Shown: piece after piece, positions 31,901-42,639 of the stretch
How the letters are laid out: the number at the start of each line of letters is the position of its first letter
Position numbering within the stretch: the first letter of the stretch is position 1
Origin: Datura wrightii
Lineage: Eukaryota > Streptophyta > Magnoliopsida > Solanales > Solanaceae
Direction: 5' to 3'
Length of the DNA: 64,000 bases
NCBI GenBank assembly: GCA_035772735.1
Contig: JASDFA010000016.1
Span: forward strand, 148,502,501-148,566,500
Program-made: the position numbers and the translations under genes
The notes under the pieces: generated by a model
Told to the model about the DNA's origin: nothing
The model's database searches: none
Seen by the model: only the letters and a program-made list of their open reading frames with translations

Positions 31901-33361
31901 TCAAGTGTCTACTAGGGAGATGGACGATTTGTCTCGATCATGGTCATCTCCCCAGTAGTTCTCAACCTCGTCTGGTGGCCTACCTCGTAACTCTCGGAAA
32001 TCACTCACTCCATTTGCATTCCCATGATCAATCACGTTGATCACCGAGAGTTCCTTATAGACAGTCGGGAGCTTAGGTGCCTTGTACACGTCGAACACCT
32101 CAACCTTGTCGTGTGCTCGCATTGTGAGTTTCCCCGCAGCTACATCGATCAATGCCTTTCCGGTTGCCAAAAATGGTTGTCCCAAAATAAATGGGACTTC
32201 TGCATCTGGTTCAAAATCCAGAACAATGAAATCTACCGGAAAAATGAGGGAGCCTACCTGCACTAGCACATCCTCGACAATGCCATCTGGCTTAGCTAAG
32301 GACCTGTCTGCTAGCTGCAAGATCACTGTTGTGGGTCTAGGACTCCCTAGCCCTAACTTTCTGAATACCGAAGATGGAATCAGATTTATACTTGCCCCCA
32401 AGTCGCATAACCCACGAGCTCGGATACTTTGCCCAATCGTCAGCTGGATAGTAAAACTTCCAGGATCCTTTAGTTTAGTGGGCAACCTGTTCTGAATACG
32501 GGATGTGCATTCCTCTGTTAAAGCCACTGTGGCATGCTCAGTCAAACGACTTTTGTTGGCCACGATGTCTTTGATATACTTTGCATATTTCGGCACACCC
32601 TGCAAGACATCAATAAGAGGTAAGTTAACATGTACCTGTTTGAGTACCTCCATGAATTTCTGGAAACACGCCTCCTCCTTGTGTTTCTTAAGTCGTTGAG
32701 GGAACGGGGGTGGAGGCCTTGCTGGTTCAGCTTCTTTGGTCTTCCCCGTATCTGAGGTTTGTTCTCCCTCAACATCTACTGCTCCTGACTTCTGAGGCGG
32801 TCTTTCAGGTTCCACCTCCTTTAATTGTAAACCACTCCTCGTGGTCACTGCATTTACCTGCTTAGGATTTGGATCCGTGTCGCTAGGTAGTCCTCCCCTG
32901 GGTCTAGTATTTTGGGCACTAGCAAATTGCCCAAACTGATATTCAAGAGCCTTAGTTGCCAATTGATTGTTCTTTACTTCGGCTGCCAGTTTGACGTAGT
33001 CAGCCTGCAATTGTGCCTGGTTGGCAATCATGGTCTTGAACATTTCCTCAATAGTCGGTGATGGTGGTGGAGGAGGGGCATTGTGATTTCTGAACTGATT
33101 CTGATAGCCTTGTTGCCCTCCTTGGTTTCTGTGCATACCCTGCCCTGAACCTTGGCCTTGTTGATTATTGCTACCCCACGAAAAATTCAGATGATTCCTC
33201 CAGTTCGAGTTGTAGCTACCACCAAACTGCTGTTGATTCCTCTGTGCATTGCCCACAAAGTTGACAGAATCAGGATTTGCACCACAGCACTCAGCTGAAT
33301 GCTCACTACTACCACACGCTTCACACCACATCTGTTGGACTGCATTAACTGAGGCTGAAGG
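31901..33361 (-). CDS. Element D zinc-knuckle and aspartic protease, in frame after gag amber
   Basis: The frame is open from the amber at 33362-33364 to 31901; the first ATG is at 33331 (476 residues). Zinc knuckle CEACGSSEHSAECC at the start, Gln/Asn-rich and proline-rich linker, a helical segment (IANQAQLQADYVKLAA), then a retropepsin domain with DLGASINLIP and FILGQPFLATGKALID. The protease of such elements processes gag. The frame stops without RT. It probably belongs to one gag-pro gene with 33362-34276, expressed by readthrough of the amber or by internal initiation at 33331; the sequence alone cannot decide. Confidence 0.75.
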   Translation of the reverse strand, partial: PSASVNAVQQMWCEACGSSEHSAECCGANPDSVNFVGNAQRNQQQFGGSYNSNWRNHLNFSWGSNNQQGQGSGQGMHRNQGGQQGYQNQFRNHNAPPPPPSPTIEEMFKTMIANQAQLQADYVKLAAEVKNNQLATKALEYQFGQFASAQNTRPRGGLPSDTDPNPKQVNAVTTRSGLQLKEVEPERPPQKSGAVDVEGEQTSDTGKTKEAEPARPPPPFPQRLKKHKEEACFQKFMEVLKQVHVNLPLIDVLQGVPKYAKYIKDIVANKSRLTEHATVALTEECTSRIQNRLPTKLKDPGSFTIQLTIGQSIRARGLCDLGASINLIPSSVFRKLGLGSPRPTTVILQLADRSLAKPDGIVEDVLVQVGSLIFPVDFIVLDFEPDAEVPFILGQPFLATGKALIDVAAGKLTMRAHDKVEVFDVYKAPKLPTVYKELSVINVIDHGNANGVSDFRELRGRPPDEVENYWGDDHDRDKSSISLVDT

Positions 33362-34276
33362 CTAGTTCAAATTCATAGTGCTGAAATGAGTGTTTAACTG
33401 ATTTTGCAAAGCAGCTATCTGTGCAGCGATAGCTATGAATCCATCCACTTCGAACACTCCCGATGCTTTCCTTGCTCCACCCCTTGAAGAATCTACATTC
33501 CATTCCGGATTGCCTTGTGAGATTCGGTTGAGCAAAGTGTACAACTCTTCATAAGTCTTCTCCAGCGCTTGCCCTCCAGCTGCTGAGTCTAACAAAATTT
33601 TAGTGTGGGGTTCCAAACCCTCAATAAAAGTGTGTACCAACACCTCATTTGACTGATGATGATGAGGACAGTCCCGCAACATGGACTTGAATCTTTCCCA
33701 GGCTTGATAAAGATTTTCTCCTTCCCTCTGCTTAAAACTTAGAATCTGACTTCTAAGTTTAGCTGTTTTACCTGAAGGGAAAAATCTGATCAAGAACTTC
33801 TTTGCAAGATCATCCCACGTTGATATAGAGTTGGGTGGTTCAGCTTTTAACCACCTCTTGGCTTCACCCAATAAGGAAAATGGAAATAAGGTGAGCCGAA
33901 CATAATCAGGTGACACTCCAGCGGGTATGTACGTGTCACTTATCTCCAAAAAGTTCTGGAGATGTTGTTGCGGATCTTCGTGAGGGAGACCGGTGAACTG
34001 CCCGCTCGTGTGCAAAAGTTGCACCATATTTTGCTTTAACTCAAATCTCCCTCCAGGCTCTGGTTTGCGGATGCTGGAATGTACATTATTAGCTTGTGGG
34101 ATTGCTACTTCGCGAACCGGCCTGGCTGCTAGTTCCTCGGGCACTAACACTGCCCGTACAACTGGTGGATTGGGTTGCTCCATCGTAGACTGTTTGAGCA
34201 ACTGCAGCTTCTTCCGAAGAGCTTCTCTACGTTGACTATGCAATTCACGTTCTGGCTCTAAGTAAGATTCCACCAA
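33362..34276 (-). CDS. Element D gag
   Basis: 304 codons are open on the minus strand. The codon at 34276 is TTG and the frame extends back to a TGA near 34300; the first ATG is at 34183 (MEQPNPPVVR), so the start is uncertain. A typical retrotransposon gag core follows: FLEISDTYIPAGVSPDYVRL, LFPFSLLGEAKRWLKAEPPN, W-D-x-L-x-x-K-F-L-I-R-F-F-P, KLRSQILSFKQREGENLYQA and ERFKSMLRDCPHHHQSNEVL. Gag assembles the cytoplasmic particle. Intact in this copy up to the conserved amber. Confidence 0.8.
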   Translation of the reverse strand: MVESYLEPERELHSQRREALRKKLQLLKQSTMEQPNPPVVRAVLVPEELAARPVREVAIPQANNVHSSIRKPEPGGRFELKQNMVQLLHTSGQFTGLPHEDPQQHLQNFLEISDTYIPAGVSPDYVRLTLFPFSLLGEAKRWLKAEPPNSISTWDDLAKKFLIRFFPSGKTAKLRSQILSFKQREGENLYQAWERFKSMLRDCPHHHQSNEVLVHTFIEGLEPHTKILLDSAAGGQALEKTYEELYTLLNRISQGNPEWNVDSSRGGARKASGVFEVDGFIAIAAQIAALQNQLNTHFSTMNLN

Positions 34277-34412
34277 CTCCTTGTCCCTTGCCAGTGTTCA
34301 CAGAAATAAAAATCTGCAAAATACAGGCTAAGACCAAGTTGTTAACACTTAAGAAAATAAAATACAAATACAGTAAATTTACACTAAACAAAATTTTACA
34401 AATCGCCTAGCC

Positions 34413-34430
34413 TCCCCGGCAACGGCGCCA
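34413..34430 (-). promoter_or_regulatory. Element D primer binding site (tRNA-Asp)
   Basis: The minus strand reads TGGCGCCGTTGCCGGGGA, 18 bases complementary to the 3' end of plant tRNA-Asp, six bases from the LTR edge at 34437. This primer is typical of Athila-type elements. Confidence 0.9.
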
Positions 34431-34436
34431 AAAACT

Positions 34437-35907
34437 TGTTCGCGGCTCTGCTGCTTCGGTATGTGTTAAAAACCGACACGCAAGTGTACGTGGTCAAACA
34501 AGTAATAAAGTGGCTAAGTAGCCAAGTATCGATCCAAGGAGGCTGCTCTGGATATGCAAAATTTCCTAGTTCACTATATTTCTATTCAATTTCTAACTAT
34601 GCTAACAACTATCCAATCAAGAATTGAGGGAGTTTTGTTTCTAAACTAATTATATACTAAACTTAACAACTATTATTTCCGTTGAATTCAGACAATGGAT
34701 ATGCTCATGCCAAGGTTAAGAACGAGTAATGGAGTTGATAATTATGATAATTTGGTCATCCTCTTCTTCATATTGCTAGTCAAGAACGTTTGCCTAGAAA
34801 TTAAAACTCTCGTATTTAATTTCACTTTAGAATCATAAACCATTCGTCTACATTTCTGTGATCAAATGAAATTTATGACCTAACACTACAATGCCGGTTC
34901 CTAAATTGACTAATACGGCTTTCAAGTATATTTCTATCAAGAAAGCACATCAAAACCCAATTTTCCCAAATCAAGTTAAGAATAATACCCTATTAATTCA
35001 CAACTTTCCAATTTCATGCTCTCTCGAGTGAAATTGGACTTTTTAGATATACATTAATGGTGGCCAATCAAGAATGTACTAAGCACAAGAATTAATAGAT
35101 CAATATGCAAGAAGAAGAAGAAACCATATCAATTATTACCAATAATCATTACACAAGTTCAAAACCTCAGCAAGAAAGGAATTAGCCACTCATTCTTGGA
35201 TTAATCGTCCTAGAATGAGTGTAAATCATGCATACAATTGAAGGAAAAGAAGAAGGGAAGAGAAGAAAACTCTTATCTTTTCTATTCTTCAACTGCCACA
35301 AAACCACGTTCCTCTCTCCACTCCTGAACTCTGCTAAAAACTAGAACTAAAAAAAAAGAAGACCCTTTAAAAATAACCTAAGTGTGCTATTTATACTAGT
35401 GGGAAATTTTTCCCGGAATAACAAGCAACGTGTCACGGAGGCCAACGCGGAGCACTGCCTCCGTGACACGGCGTGGACGCGGACCCTCTCTGGAAATTGC
35501 AGGGTCCGGATAATTGGTCTCAACGTGGCACGGAGGCCATCGCGGAGGCCTATCTCCGTGCCACGGAACTGACGCGCAGGCACACTGGAAATAACCTAAT
35601 TAATTTCTGCCCAGGCAGTGTGCTACCGCGATGGCAGCGTGGCACGGCTCCATCGCGGAGCCAGTGTAAAATGTGCCATCCAAGGTCTTTTCCATGCTCG
35701 CATCCAAGTCCAACTCCGACATAGTTCCAACACACATTTTAGCTCCTAAAAATCACATTATCCTGCAAAACAAATGCTAATCATGTTGGTTAGTATAAAT
35801 TCGCATTTTATTACCAAATACATGATATTATATACACGTTGCACAACAAACAAGGTAAAAATGATACGTTTGAGTATCACTTGGGCATATAAATTTGCCC
35901 AAGATCA
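34437..35907 (-). repeat. Element D 5' LTR
   Basis: 1471 bp, partner of 25924-27394. Palindromic array at about 35419-35660; TATA on the minus strand near 35388-35396. Transcription should begin just downstream of this TATA. Confidence 0.95.
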
Positions 35908-36827
35908 GGCCTGCCCTGAAAATTTGCGGGACTAGCCTTCCGATGTTGTCCCCGACCTGACCTTTCCATGGTATACTGATGTTGTCTAAGCTCCTCTATA
36001 TTCTGAGTGAAGCCTTGGATTCGTGAAATATCCATATCCTCTAATAGGGTGGCTGTAATGCAAGATTCCACATATTCTGGCACAAGTCTCATAATAAACC
36101 GATGCACCAAGGTTGGCATAGTGTTGACAAACGAGGGTGCATATCTGGCTAAGGAGTCAAGCCTCAATGCATATTCTCTAACACTTATTTTGCCCTTCTC
36201 TAGATGCAGAAACTGCTCTACTCTGGCCTGTCGGACCTCTCGGGGTAGATAATGATCTAGTAAGGCCTCTGAGAAGACAAGCCACGTAGATGGAGGTGCA
36301 TCTCTGCCCCGCGATCTTTCCCAACTCTCGTACCACAAAACTGCTACATCTCGCAATCTGAATACTTCTAACTCAACTGATTTTGTGGACGAGGCATGCA
36401 TGACCCTAAATATTCTATGCAGCTGATCTATGAAGTTCTGGGGGTACTCTTTATGATCTATACCAGTAAACTACGGGAGACTCAAGGCCAGGAACTCACA
36501 AACTCTCGAACTAACCGGGCCCTCAGTGGGCTCAATAGCAGCTGGTACTACCAGTTGAGGCTGGCGCTGGGCAGCCATCATCTGGACCAACGTATAGAAT
36601 GCACTCCTGAGCTCCTTATCTGATGGTACAGGAATGGCTGGGGGTGGTGCTGGTATATCTGCTACTATAGTGGGCTCTGAGTGTGATGGCGAGTGATGGG
36701 GAGATTGAAGTGACGTCTCCCTGTCGCCCTTAAATCGGGATGACTTTGATTAGGGCCCCCTACTAGTGCCCTCTCCTGCTGCCACATCTAGACCTCGACC
36801 AGTCTCGATCCATCGTGCGTCAGACAT
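35908..36827 (-). pseudogene. Element E gag N-terminal part
   Basis: Starts MSDARWIETG at 36827, aligned with the starts of B and C. Contains VAAGEGTSR, SSRVCEFLAL, VLWYESWERSRGRD and LDHYLPREVRQARVEQF. Stops interrupt it near 36750 and 36470. The frame from 36401 to 35908 is open and then runs into element D. The gag continues on the far side of D at 25923. Confidence 0.85.
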
Positions 36828-37022
36828 TTTTCTCTGTAAATAAATAGAATAACATAAGATTAGGGAGTCACGCTATACAGAATAGCTCTATAGCACGAGT
36901 GGAGGAGAAAGAAGAGTAACCACACTATTATTCCTCATAGCCTCCTGCATATAGAATGTGGTGCACAACTCATCCATATACAAGACTCTACTTGACATGG
37001 CTTGTAGAATCCCTGGGATACG

Positions 37023-37038
37023 ACCTGCTCTGATACCA
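37023..37038 (-). promoter_or_regulatory. Element E primer binding site (initiator tRNA-Met)
   Basis: The minus strand reads TGGTATCAGAGCAGGT, four bases from the LTR edge at 37043, as in B and C. Confidence 0.85.
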
Positions 37039-37042
37039 AGTT

Positions 37043-39069
37043 TGTGACGCCCCACCTTGGGAGGCATGACTACACCTAGTGCCACACTAAAATTCGACTG
37101 ACCTAGCTAGGCTTATGTACATCTGGTGCGTGCCTACAACTCCATTCAAGAAAACAACGAGCTATATCTCGACTGTAAACACATCCTCTAGCCTACAAGG
37201 CCGTATAGCCACCTGTAAAACAAAACAGCTAACCAAGAACAAGCAATAAAAGGGAATCCTATGCAGGACGACAAGACCACCATGCTGTCTAGTTTTAGTG
37301 AAATGAAAATCAGGCGACTAAAACTATACTATAGTTGACAAGGCCATTACTAATAGCTAAACCCACACGACCATCACATAAAACAAAACATATATGGGCC
37401 CCACACGGCCAACAACAAAATGAACAAGTGGAAGTCTATAATCTGCAAGCCTCTAGGAGTGGAATAATGGTCGAGACAGGGCCCCGGCCTACCCATAAAC
37501 CATACAATCAAAAGAGAAAACCTTCTAACTATTAGCTCCGGAGGAAGGGAGCTAACTGTACTGTTGACTCTGGCTGAAAGCTAGGAAGGTCCTGATCCAC
37601 ATCTTTCCGCACCTACAGGCAAGTAATGCAGCACCCCAGAGATGGGCGTTAGTATAATATGTATAGAATATATAAGGCAGTAAAGTAATAACTAACTAAA
37701 AGCTGGTAAAACTGAAGTAATCAAGGAAGAGAGCAAGAATTTAACCTGAATACCTTTACCATCTGAACTGCCTAACTAACAAGTTTATATTTACAAACAA
37801 GAACCTAACCAGGTCCCCTTAAGCCTGGAAGGTACAAACAACACAGAATAACCTACCTAGGCCCCCATAATCCCAGACAAGTACAAACAATGTCCACTCT
37901 TGCTATCTAACTACTAATGGCTGTAAGCATACTATAACTCAAGACGGCCCTCACGGCTTTGATCTAATAGAACTCACTATGGCCTTCACGGCCTCAATCT
38001 GATGGAATCGGATACGACCCTCATAACCACAGTCTAATGATACTCAATATGGACCTCGCAACCTCAGTCTAATGGAACTCAATATGGCCCTTATGGCCTC
38101 AGTCTAATGGAACTCAATATGGAACAACATCGTACAACCCAACATTGAAAGCAAAACCAATCTAGTTAGTGTTAACTCTGATGAGGGTTACTATTTTATC
38201 ACTATCGTCTCAATCCAGTTCATAGTTGATGACCACAATAGGTTTACTCTGACCTACTATAGATACACAAGTCGTATTAACTTTACAACGAGCCTAACAT
38301 GCCAAACGGACAGCCTTACATACCTCGAGTGCCGACTTTCGTTTAATTGGCGAGTCTCAATTGGTGACCGGTGGTTCTATCCAATTGCAACCCTGATACT
38401 AGGATAATAGGGCTAATTTCAATACTAAACTCAGCAAAAATGATTACTTTTAATAATAGCCGTAACTACAATTCAAATCTGAATAATCGGCGAAAAACTC
38501 GCAATTTCTCGAGAACCTAGAAGGAAGAAATACTCACCTAAGGCCCGTGGCCATTTAGAAATCAATTTGAAATAATTCTGACAACTTTTACCCTATGGAG
38601 CTCCAGTTTGCCAATCGAAATTTTAGGAAATAACTTTGTAGTAATGCTTCCCGTAGGCCTAGAACTCATTACCTGAAGTTAATTTAAGTTTGGACAGCAT
38701 TTGGTAGTGTAATTAAATGAAAATATGATAAAAATCGCGTGCCCTCTTTACTTAGCCGTGGGAAATGTTTTTCAAATGATCCAAAGTGAGAGAAGGGGGC
38801 TTATATATACTAAGGGCGATGGTCGGGGAGTGTGTGGCACGCCCCCTATTGCACTGCCTTAGGGGAGTGACGTGCCACTGCCTGCGCTAGGGCAGGCTGT
38901 GCGACGCGGCATCCAGCACACCAGCCCCCTGGCTTTGGCCGTCCCATCCATTTTACGACACGCTCGTGTTCTCATCTCCCGAGCCTTCTTGCAGAGGTTT
39001 CACATGCTAGAATTCTCAACGTACACGTGTATACGACGATCTTACTACGGAGATTTATGTGGTGTAACA
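37043..39069 (-). repeat. Element E 5' LTR
   Basis: 2027 bp from TGTGACGCCCC to GGTGTAACA on the + strand. Left end adjoins the primer site, which fixes it as the 5' LTR. A minus-strand TATA lies at 38801-38812, preceded (minus strand) by a GC-rich region (about 38815-38930) with inverted GTGGCACGCCCC/GACGTGCCAC words. The family matches element H, which lies in the other orientation. Confidence 0.85.
37946..38120. repeat. 35-bp tandem repeat inside element E LTR
   Basis: Five exact-length units of 35 bp (37946, 37981, 38016, 38051, 38086), each beginning GGCC or GACC and ending in AACTCAATAT or a variant. Units 4 and 5 are the most alike. Restricted to this LTR in the window. Confidence 0.85.
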
Positions 39070-40162
39070 AACATCCTCAGTGGTAAACCTTTGCAGACGG
39101 GGGGTGGTCAATTTGAAAAACGTATTTTGTTTCTATCTTTTGAAGTCTATGCCTAAAAATTTTTTCTAATTTTCTGCCTGTGCTATTACAGGTGTAGGAG
39201 TTGCACTGCTCGTTGAGGCCACAGGAATATACTAACGATTGTTAGCTCTCCTATTTCTATTCAAAACAATAAACGAAATTATTAAATAGTTGAAGTTTTG
39301 ATATCTTTAAACTGAATAAAAAATAAGAGTATATACTTAGTGATATTTTGATATCTTCAAACTTAGTATAATAATAGAGTAGAAAATCGTACGATTTTAA
39401 TCTCCACTAAAGTAGAATACAAAAAGAATAACAATTAAATTTCTTAAGTTTGTTATTCATGTATTCTAAACAGTAAGTAGAAATGTAGAAGAAATAAAAA
39501 TATGTTTACAATTAATAGTTTTGAGCCCATTAGAAAACTTGTGTTTTCAAAAGATATTTAATCCCCTCACAATTGCCAAATGTTATGGATTAATTTCTTC
39601 CAAGATAGAACAGAACACTGTTCTACAATACTGACAATGAAAATTGTAGAACACTTATTTTTTTAAGACAACTTCTTCTACTTACTGAAAGCACTTATTT
39701 TCTCTCAAAAGCTTGACCAAACACCTTTTTTTATAACTTTTTAGGAAAATTTAATACTTTTTGCTGATGTTCTACAACTTTCATTATCAGTATTGTAGAA
39801 CATATAGCACCAATGCTGCCAACCAAATCCTAATGATAGCACAAAATTAAATGATAAAAGTTTACCATTTTCGAGAGCAAATAGAAGTTTAATTAAGTAA
39901 ACTACTTCTAGAAATCAAAAGATACGACTTTTAGTTTTAATAAATGGTTTTTTCAATAGTTGTCTTTTAAATAACATGACTTTCTAAATACAAATTACAA
40001 ATAATCTATACATTTTATTCTATTTAAGGGTAGTTATTAATATAATACTATAGATTTAGATATATATTCAATATTCATTTTAATTTATTGATTTGAAAGG
40101 TGTCTTTTAACATATAGTTGTATGATTTCAAATTTGACAAATTTAGTTTTAGAATATATAGA
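39070..40162. other. AT-rich DNA with no gene seen, outside the named elements
   Basis: Between the edge of E and the edge of F. AT-rich, no supported frame. It holds two imperfect copies of a segment containing TTTTGATATCTT (about 39296-39330 and 39346-39380) and the palindromic structure at 39619-39802. This may be the oldest, perhaps pre-insertion, DNA in the left half of the window, but I cannot prove it is host single-copy sequence. Confidence 0.5.
39600..39835. mobile_element. MITE-like palindromic element
   Basis: Two inverted copies of a 35-base motif, 39619-39653 and 39768-39802, each beginning TGTTCTACAA and ending TTGTAGAACA, so each is itself palindromic. Between them is AAGCTTGACCAAACACC-type sequence that I recall from small hAT-like elements of Solanaceae. 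Exact ends and a target duplication were not found. Confidence 0.45.
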
Positions 40163-42395
40163 TGTCATGATCCGAACATAGGCTCGGATTGAGACACAGG
40201 ACAAAGAACCCCGAGAGGCTCCAAGTCGACCCATGGCATGAACATATCATCTAGTTCAATCATAATAAAGTGGAAGATCAACATAAATAACATAGCAGAA
40301 ATCTGATAATCTCATAACATCAGAATACATAATACAAGACCGAAGCTAATTACATACTATCTCTGAAAAGCCTCTACTACTGATAAGTTGATGGGACAAG
40401 ACACCAACTAACTCACTAAAGTCTGAAACTGAAAGTAATAGATACAACTGGAAAGAAGGGCCCTCAAAATAATGAGGACTCACCACTTTGGCTGATAAGT
40501 GCTAATGTTGTAGATCTTGCTAATGACGACACTGAGCCTGAATATCCGAGCATGTATCATGAAATGATACAACATAGAGTATGCGGTCAGTACGTGGAAT
40601 GTACCGAGTATGTAAGGTAAGTGAAATCGCTAAGTAAGTAAAATCATAAATCATGCATATCAAAACATAATCAAGATAAGATTCTGAGAATAGGGCTTGC
40701 ATGCTATTTTCTAAAATCATGATCTGAACATAACTGAATGTCATAAATGAATCGAATGACCCAATTCAGAAAAGTGATAATCATAAGTAAAACTGAAAAA
40801 TGGGCCAAACTTTCTGAAAACAAAATATCATGAATGATGAACATGCATAACTGAAATCATGAGGAACAATGGGAGACTCGTCATGTAACCGACATTACCA
40901 CGATAGAGCTTACATGGTCCCAACTATCACACTCAAGTGGCCAGAGCCGTCCAAAGCTTTGTCAGGGCTAAGGACGCTACCACGATATTGATATCAAGCT
41001 GAAGGCCCCTTGGGGGCAGGGGAAGCTCACAAGGGAGGTCCTAAATAATCTGAACATACCTACGTTGGCGTGTAGTTCCTAGGCATAGGGTTGACTGACC
41101 CTTAGCCTACTTGGTGCTAGACACTAATCCCAACAACATGCATATGCTCTCCATCATTTTTCAACGAAGATGAACCATCGCCTAATGACGAAGCTGATTC
41201 ATAACATACATACATAAATCTGAAATTATAACATGAGGAGCCATGGCTCAAACCATACCATTAGCTGAAAATAATGGGAGTCTAGACTCCAAAATCCATG
41301 TGGTAAGCTAATACATAAAATTTAGATAAATCATGAAACATACTTAATTATATGGGCTTGCCCAATACTTAAACATGCTTTACATAGACTTAATCATTTG
41401 AAAATATGAACATAGACATGGATAATTCGAAATCGTACTTTCTTCATAAATATTCATCATGCTTGAATACATATTTCATAAATCTCAACTTTCATGAACT
41501 TCCATGGATGAGCATCATAATTTGTAAAACTTGAAATCATAATTGATAATTGAAAACATTGTAAAATATGCCCATTATTCATAATTCAATATTAGAAATG
41601 CTTGGACCATACCCATGATTGGAACTTAGAGAATTCACATGTTGGGTAAAAACTCCATAGATTCATCAATTAGAATTTTCATGAATTGAGGAGAATTGGG
41701 CATGGGTGTGGACTATTGAACCTATTCATAGCCTTACAAACCTAAAGAGATCTGATTTCACAACTTCCTTGATTGCCTAATGAGAATTTGAGGAAGAACC
41801 TTGAAGAGGCTAGGCTTGATCACCCCTTAAAACTCTAAGCTTGCATGCATGAATTGGAATAGGCTTATAATGACTTAACCCTTCTTAAAACACACTATTT
41901 TGAGCTTCAAACGGCATAGTTTAGGCCTCAGGAACTCAGGAATTACGGAAAAGCCCTTAATAAATTCGCAAGGAAAAACACATTGCCAGTCCCAACGAGG
42001 GGCTGGAGGTATCGCTGTCAGTGACCACGACTTGTGGTCATCTCCTGTCACCTATACTGGTATTTGCCTTTTAAGGGTCACACAAGGGACACCATGACTC
42101 ATGGTGTAACCGACGATTTGTGGTGATGACTCGTTAGAAATACTGCCAATTTTCCTTTGACCTTCAAATCACTCTTGATCACGGTTGAACTAACAAATCA
42201 TGGTGCTGACCACGACTCGTGGTCACCCCAAAACCGAAAATTCCAACCATTGCCAAACCCCTCCTCATGAGTCACTCCACGACACGTGGTGCACCCCACG
42301 GGTCACAAGACAACTCATCTGTGAGCTGGTGCAGAAAATTCTATTTTCTATATTTCAACTCCCGGGTCTAATCTCAGGGTTTTTGGGGTATTAGA
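40163..42395 (-). repeat. Family F 3' LTR
   Basis: About 2.23 kb, TGTCATGATCCG at the left and GGGGTATTAGA at the right, the latter against a polypurine tract. Minus-strand TATA near 41861-41870, preceded on that strand by palindromic words of the type ACCACGACTCGTGGT (about 41980-42300). Family F and the plus-strand LTR at 44275 begin alike once F is reversed (TAATACCC, then GATTAGACCC), so they are one family in two orientations. Confidence 0.75.
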
Positions 42396-42430
42396 TTATT
42401 TCCCCCTTGAGAACATTCATCCTCGAATGT
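42396..42430 (-). promoter_or_regulatory. Family F polypurine tract with AGGA hairpin
   Basis: The minus strand reads ACATTCG-AGGA-TGAATGT (42430-42413; the closing pair at the loop is G-U), then CTCAAGGGGGAAATAA against the LTR. Confidence 0.8.
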
Positions 42431-42639
42431 GGGAAAACATATTGAAAAGCAGAGAAATGCAATCATCATACTCAAATATTGAACATACATTCTAAAAACT
42501 AATGGAGTGACTGACTCCGAATTGAACTAAATGACTGAACTGAATTCCTGAATCAGACATACATTCATTAACATGAAAGAAACTGGGGTACATGAGCTGA
42601 ACATGAAACTAATTAGGGTAGTAAGGAGGAAACTGATAC

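Larger units (their letters stand above)
25924..35907 (-). mobile_element. Element D: complete non-autonomous Athila-like retrotransposon
   Basis: A 9984-bp element with perfect 5-bp duplication GGCCT (25919-25923 and 35908-35912) and 1471-bp LTRs that differ at about 14 positions (1 percent), the youngest insertion here. Minus-strand order: 5' LTR, tRNA-Asp primer site, gag, zinc knuckle and protease, purine-rich tract, internal promoter, intron, second gene, second hairpin/polypurine unit, long non-coding tail, hairpin, polypurine tract, 3' LTR. No reverse transcriptase, RNase H or integrase, so it would need these from another element, presumably an autonomous Athila relative. Confidence 0.95.
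25043..39069 (-). mobile_element. Element E: older Ty3/gypsy element, 5' part, split by D
   Basis: Visible in two pieces, 25043-25923 and 35908-39069, rejoined by removing D with its duplication GGCCT. It consists of a 5' LTR, initiator tRNA-Met primer site, gag and the start of protease, all on the minus strand. The rest of pol and the 3' LTR should lie left of the window, on the far side of A. Stops and frameshifts throughout mark it as older than A and D. The LTR is of the same family as element H. Confidence 0.85.

Noticed and set aside
32082..32495. 137-codon plus-strand frame
   Set aside because: Antisense shadow of the D protease; the same happens at 1082-1492 in A.
39070..40162. Possible host gene fragment
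   Set aside because: No frame above about 90 codons with support, strongly AT-rich, no splice-consistent exons visible.
41900..42394. Two frames of about 65 codons in the F LTR
   Set aside because: They lie across palindromic words in an LTR and have no counterpart in the G LTR.
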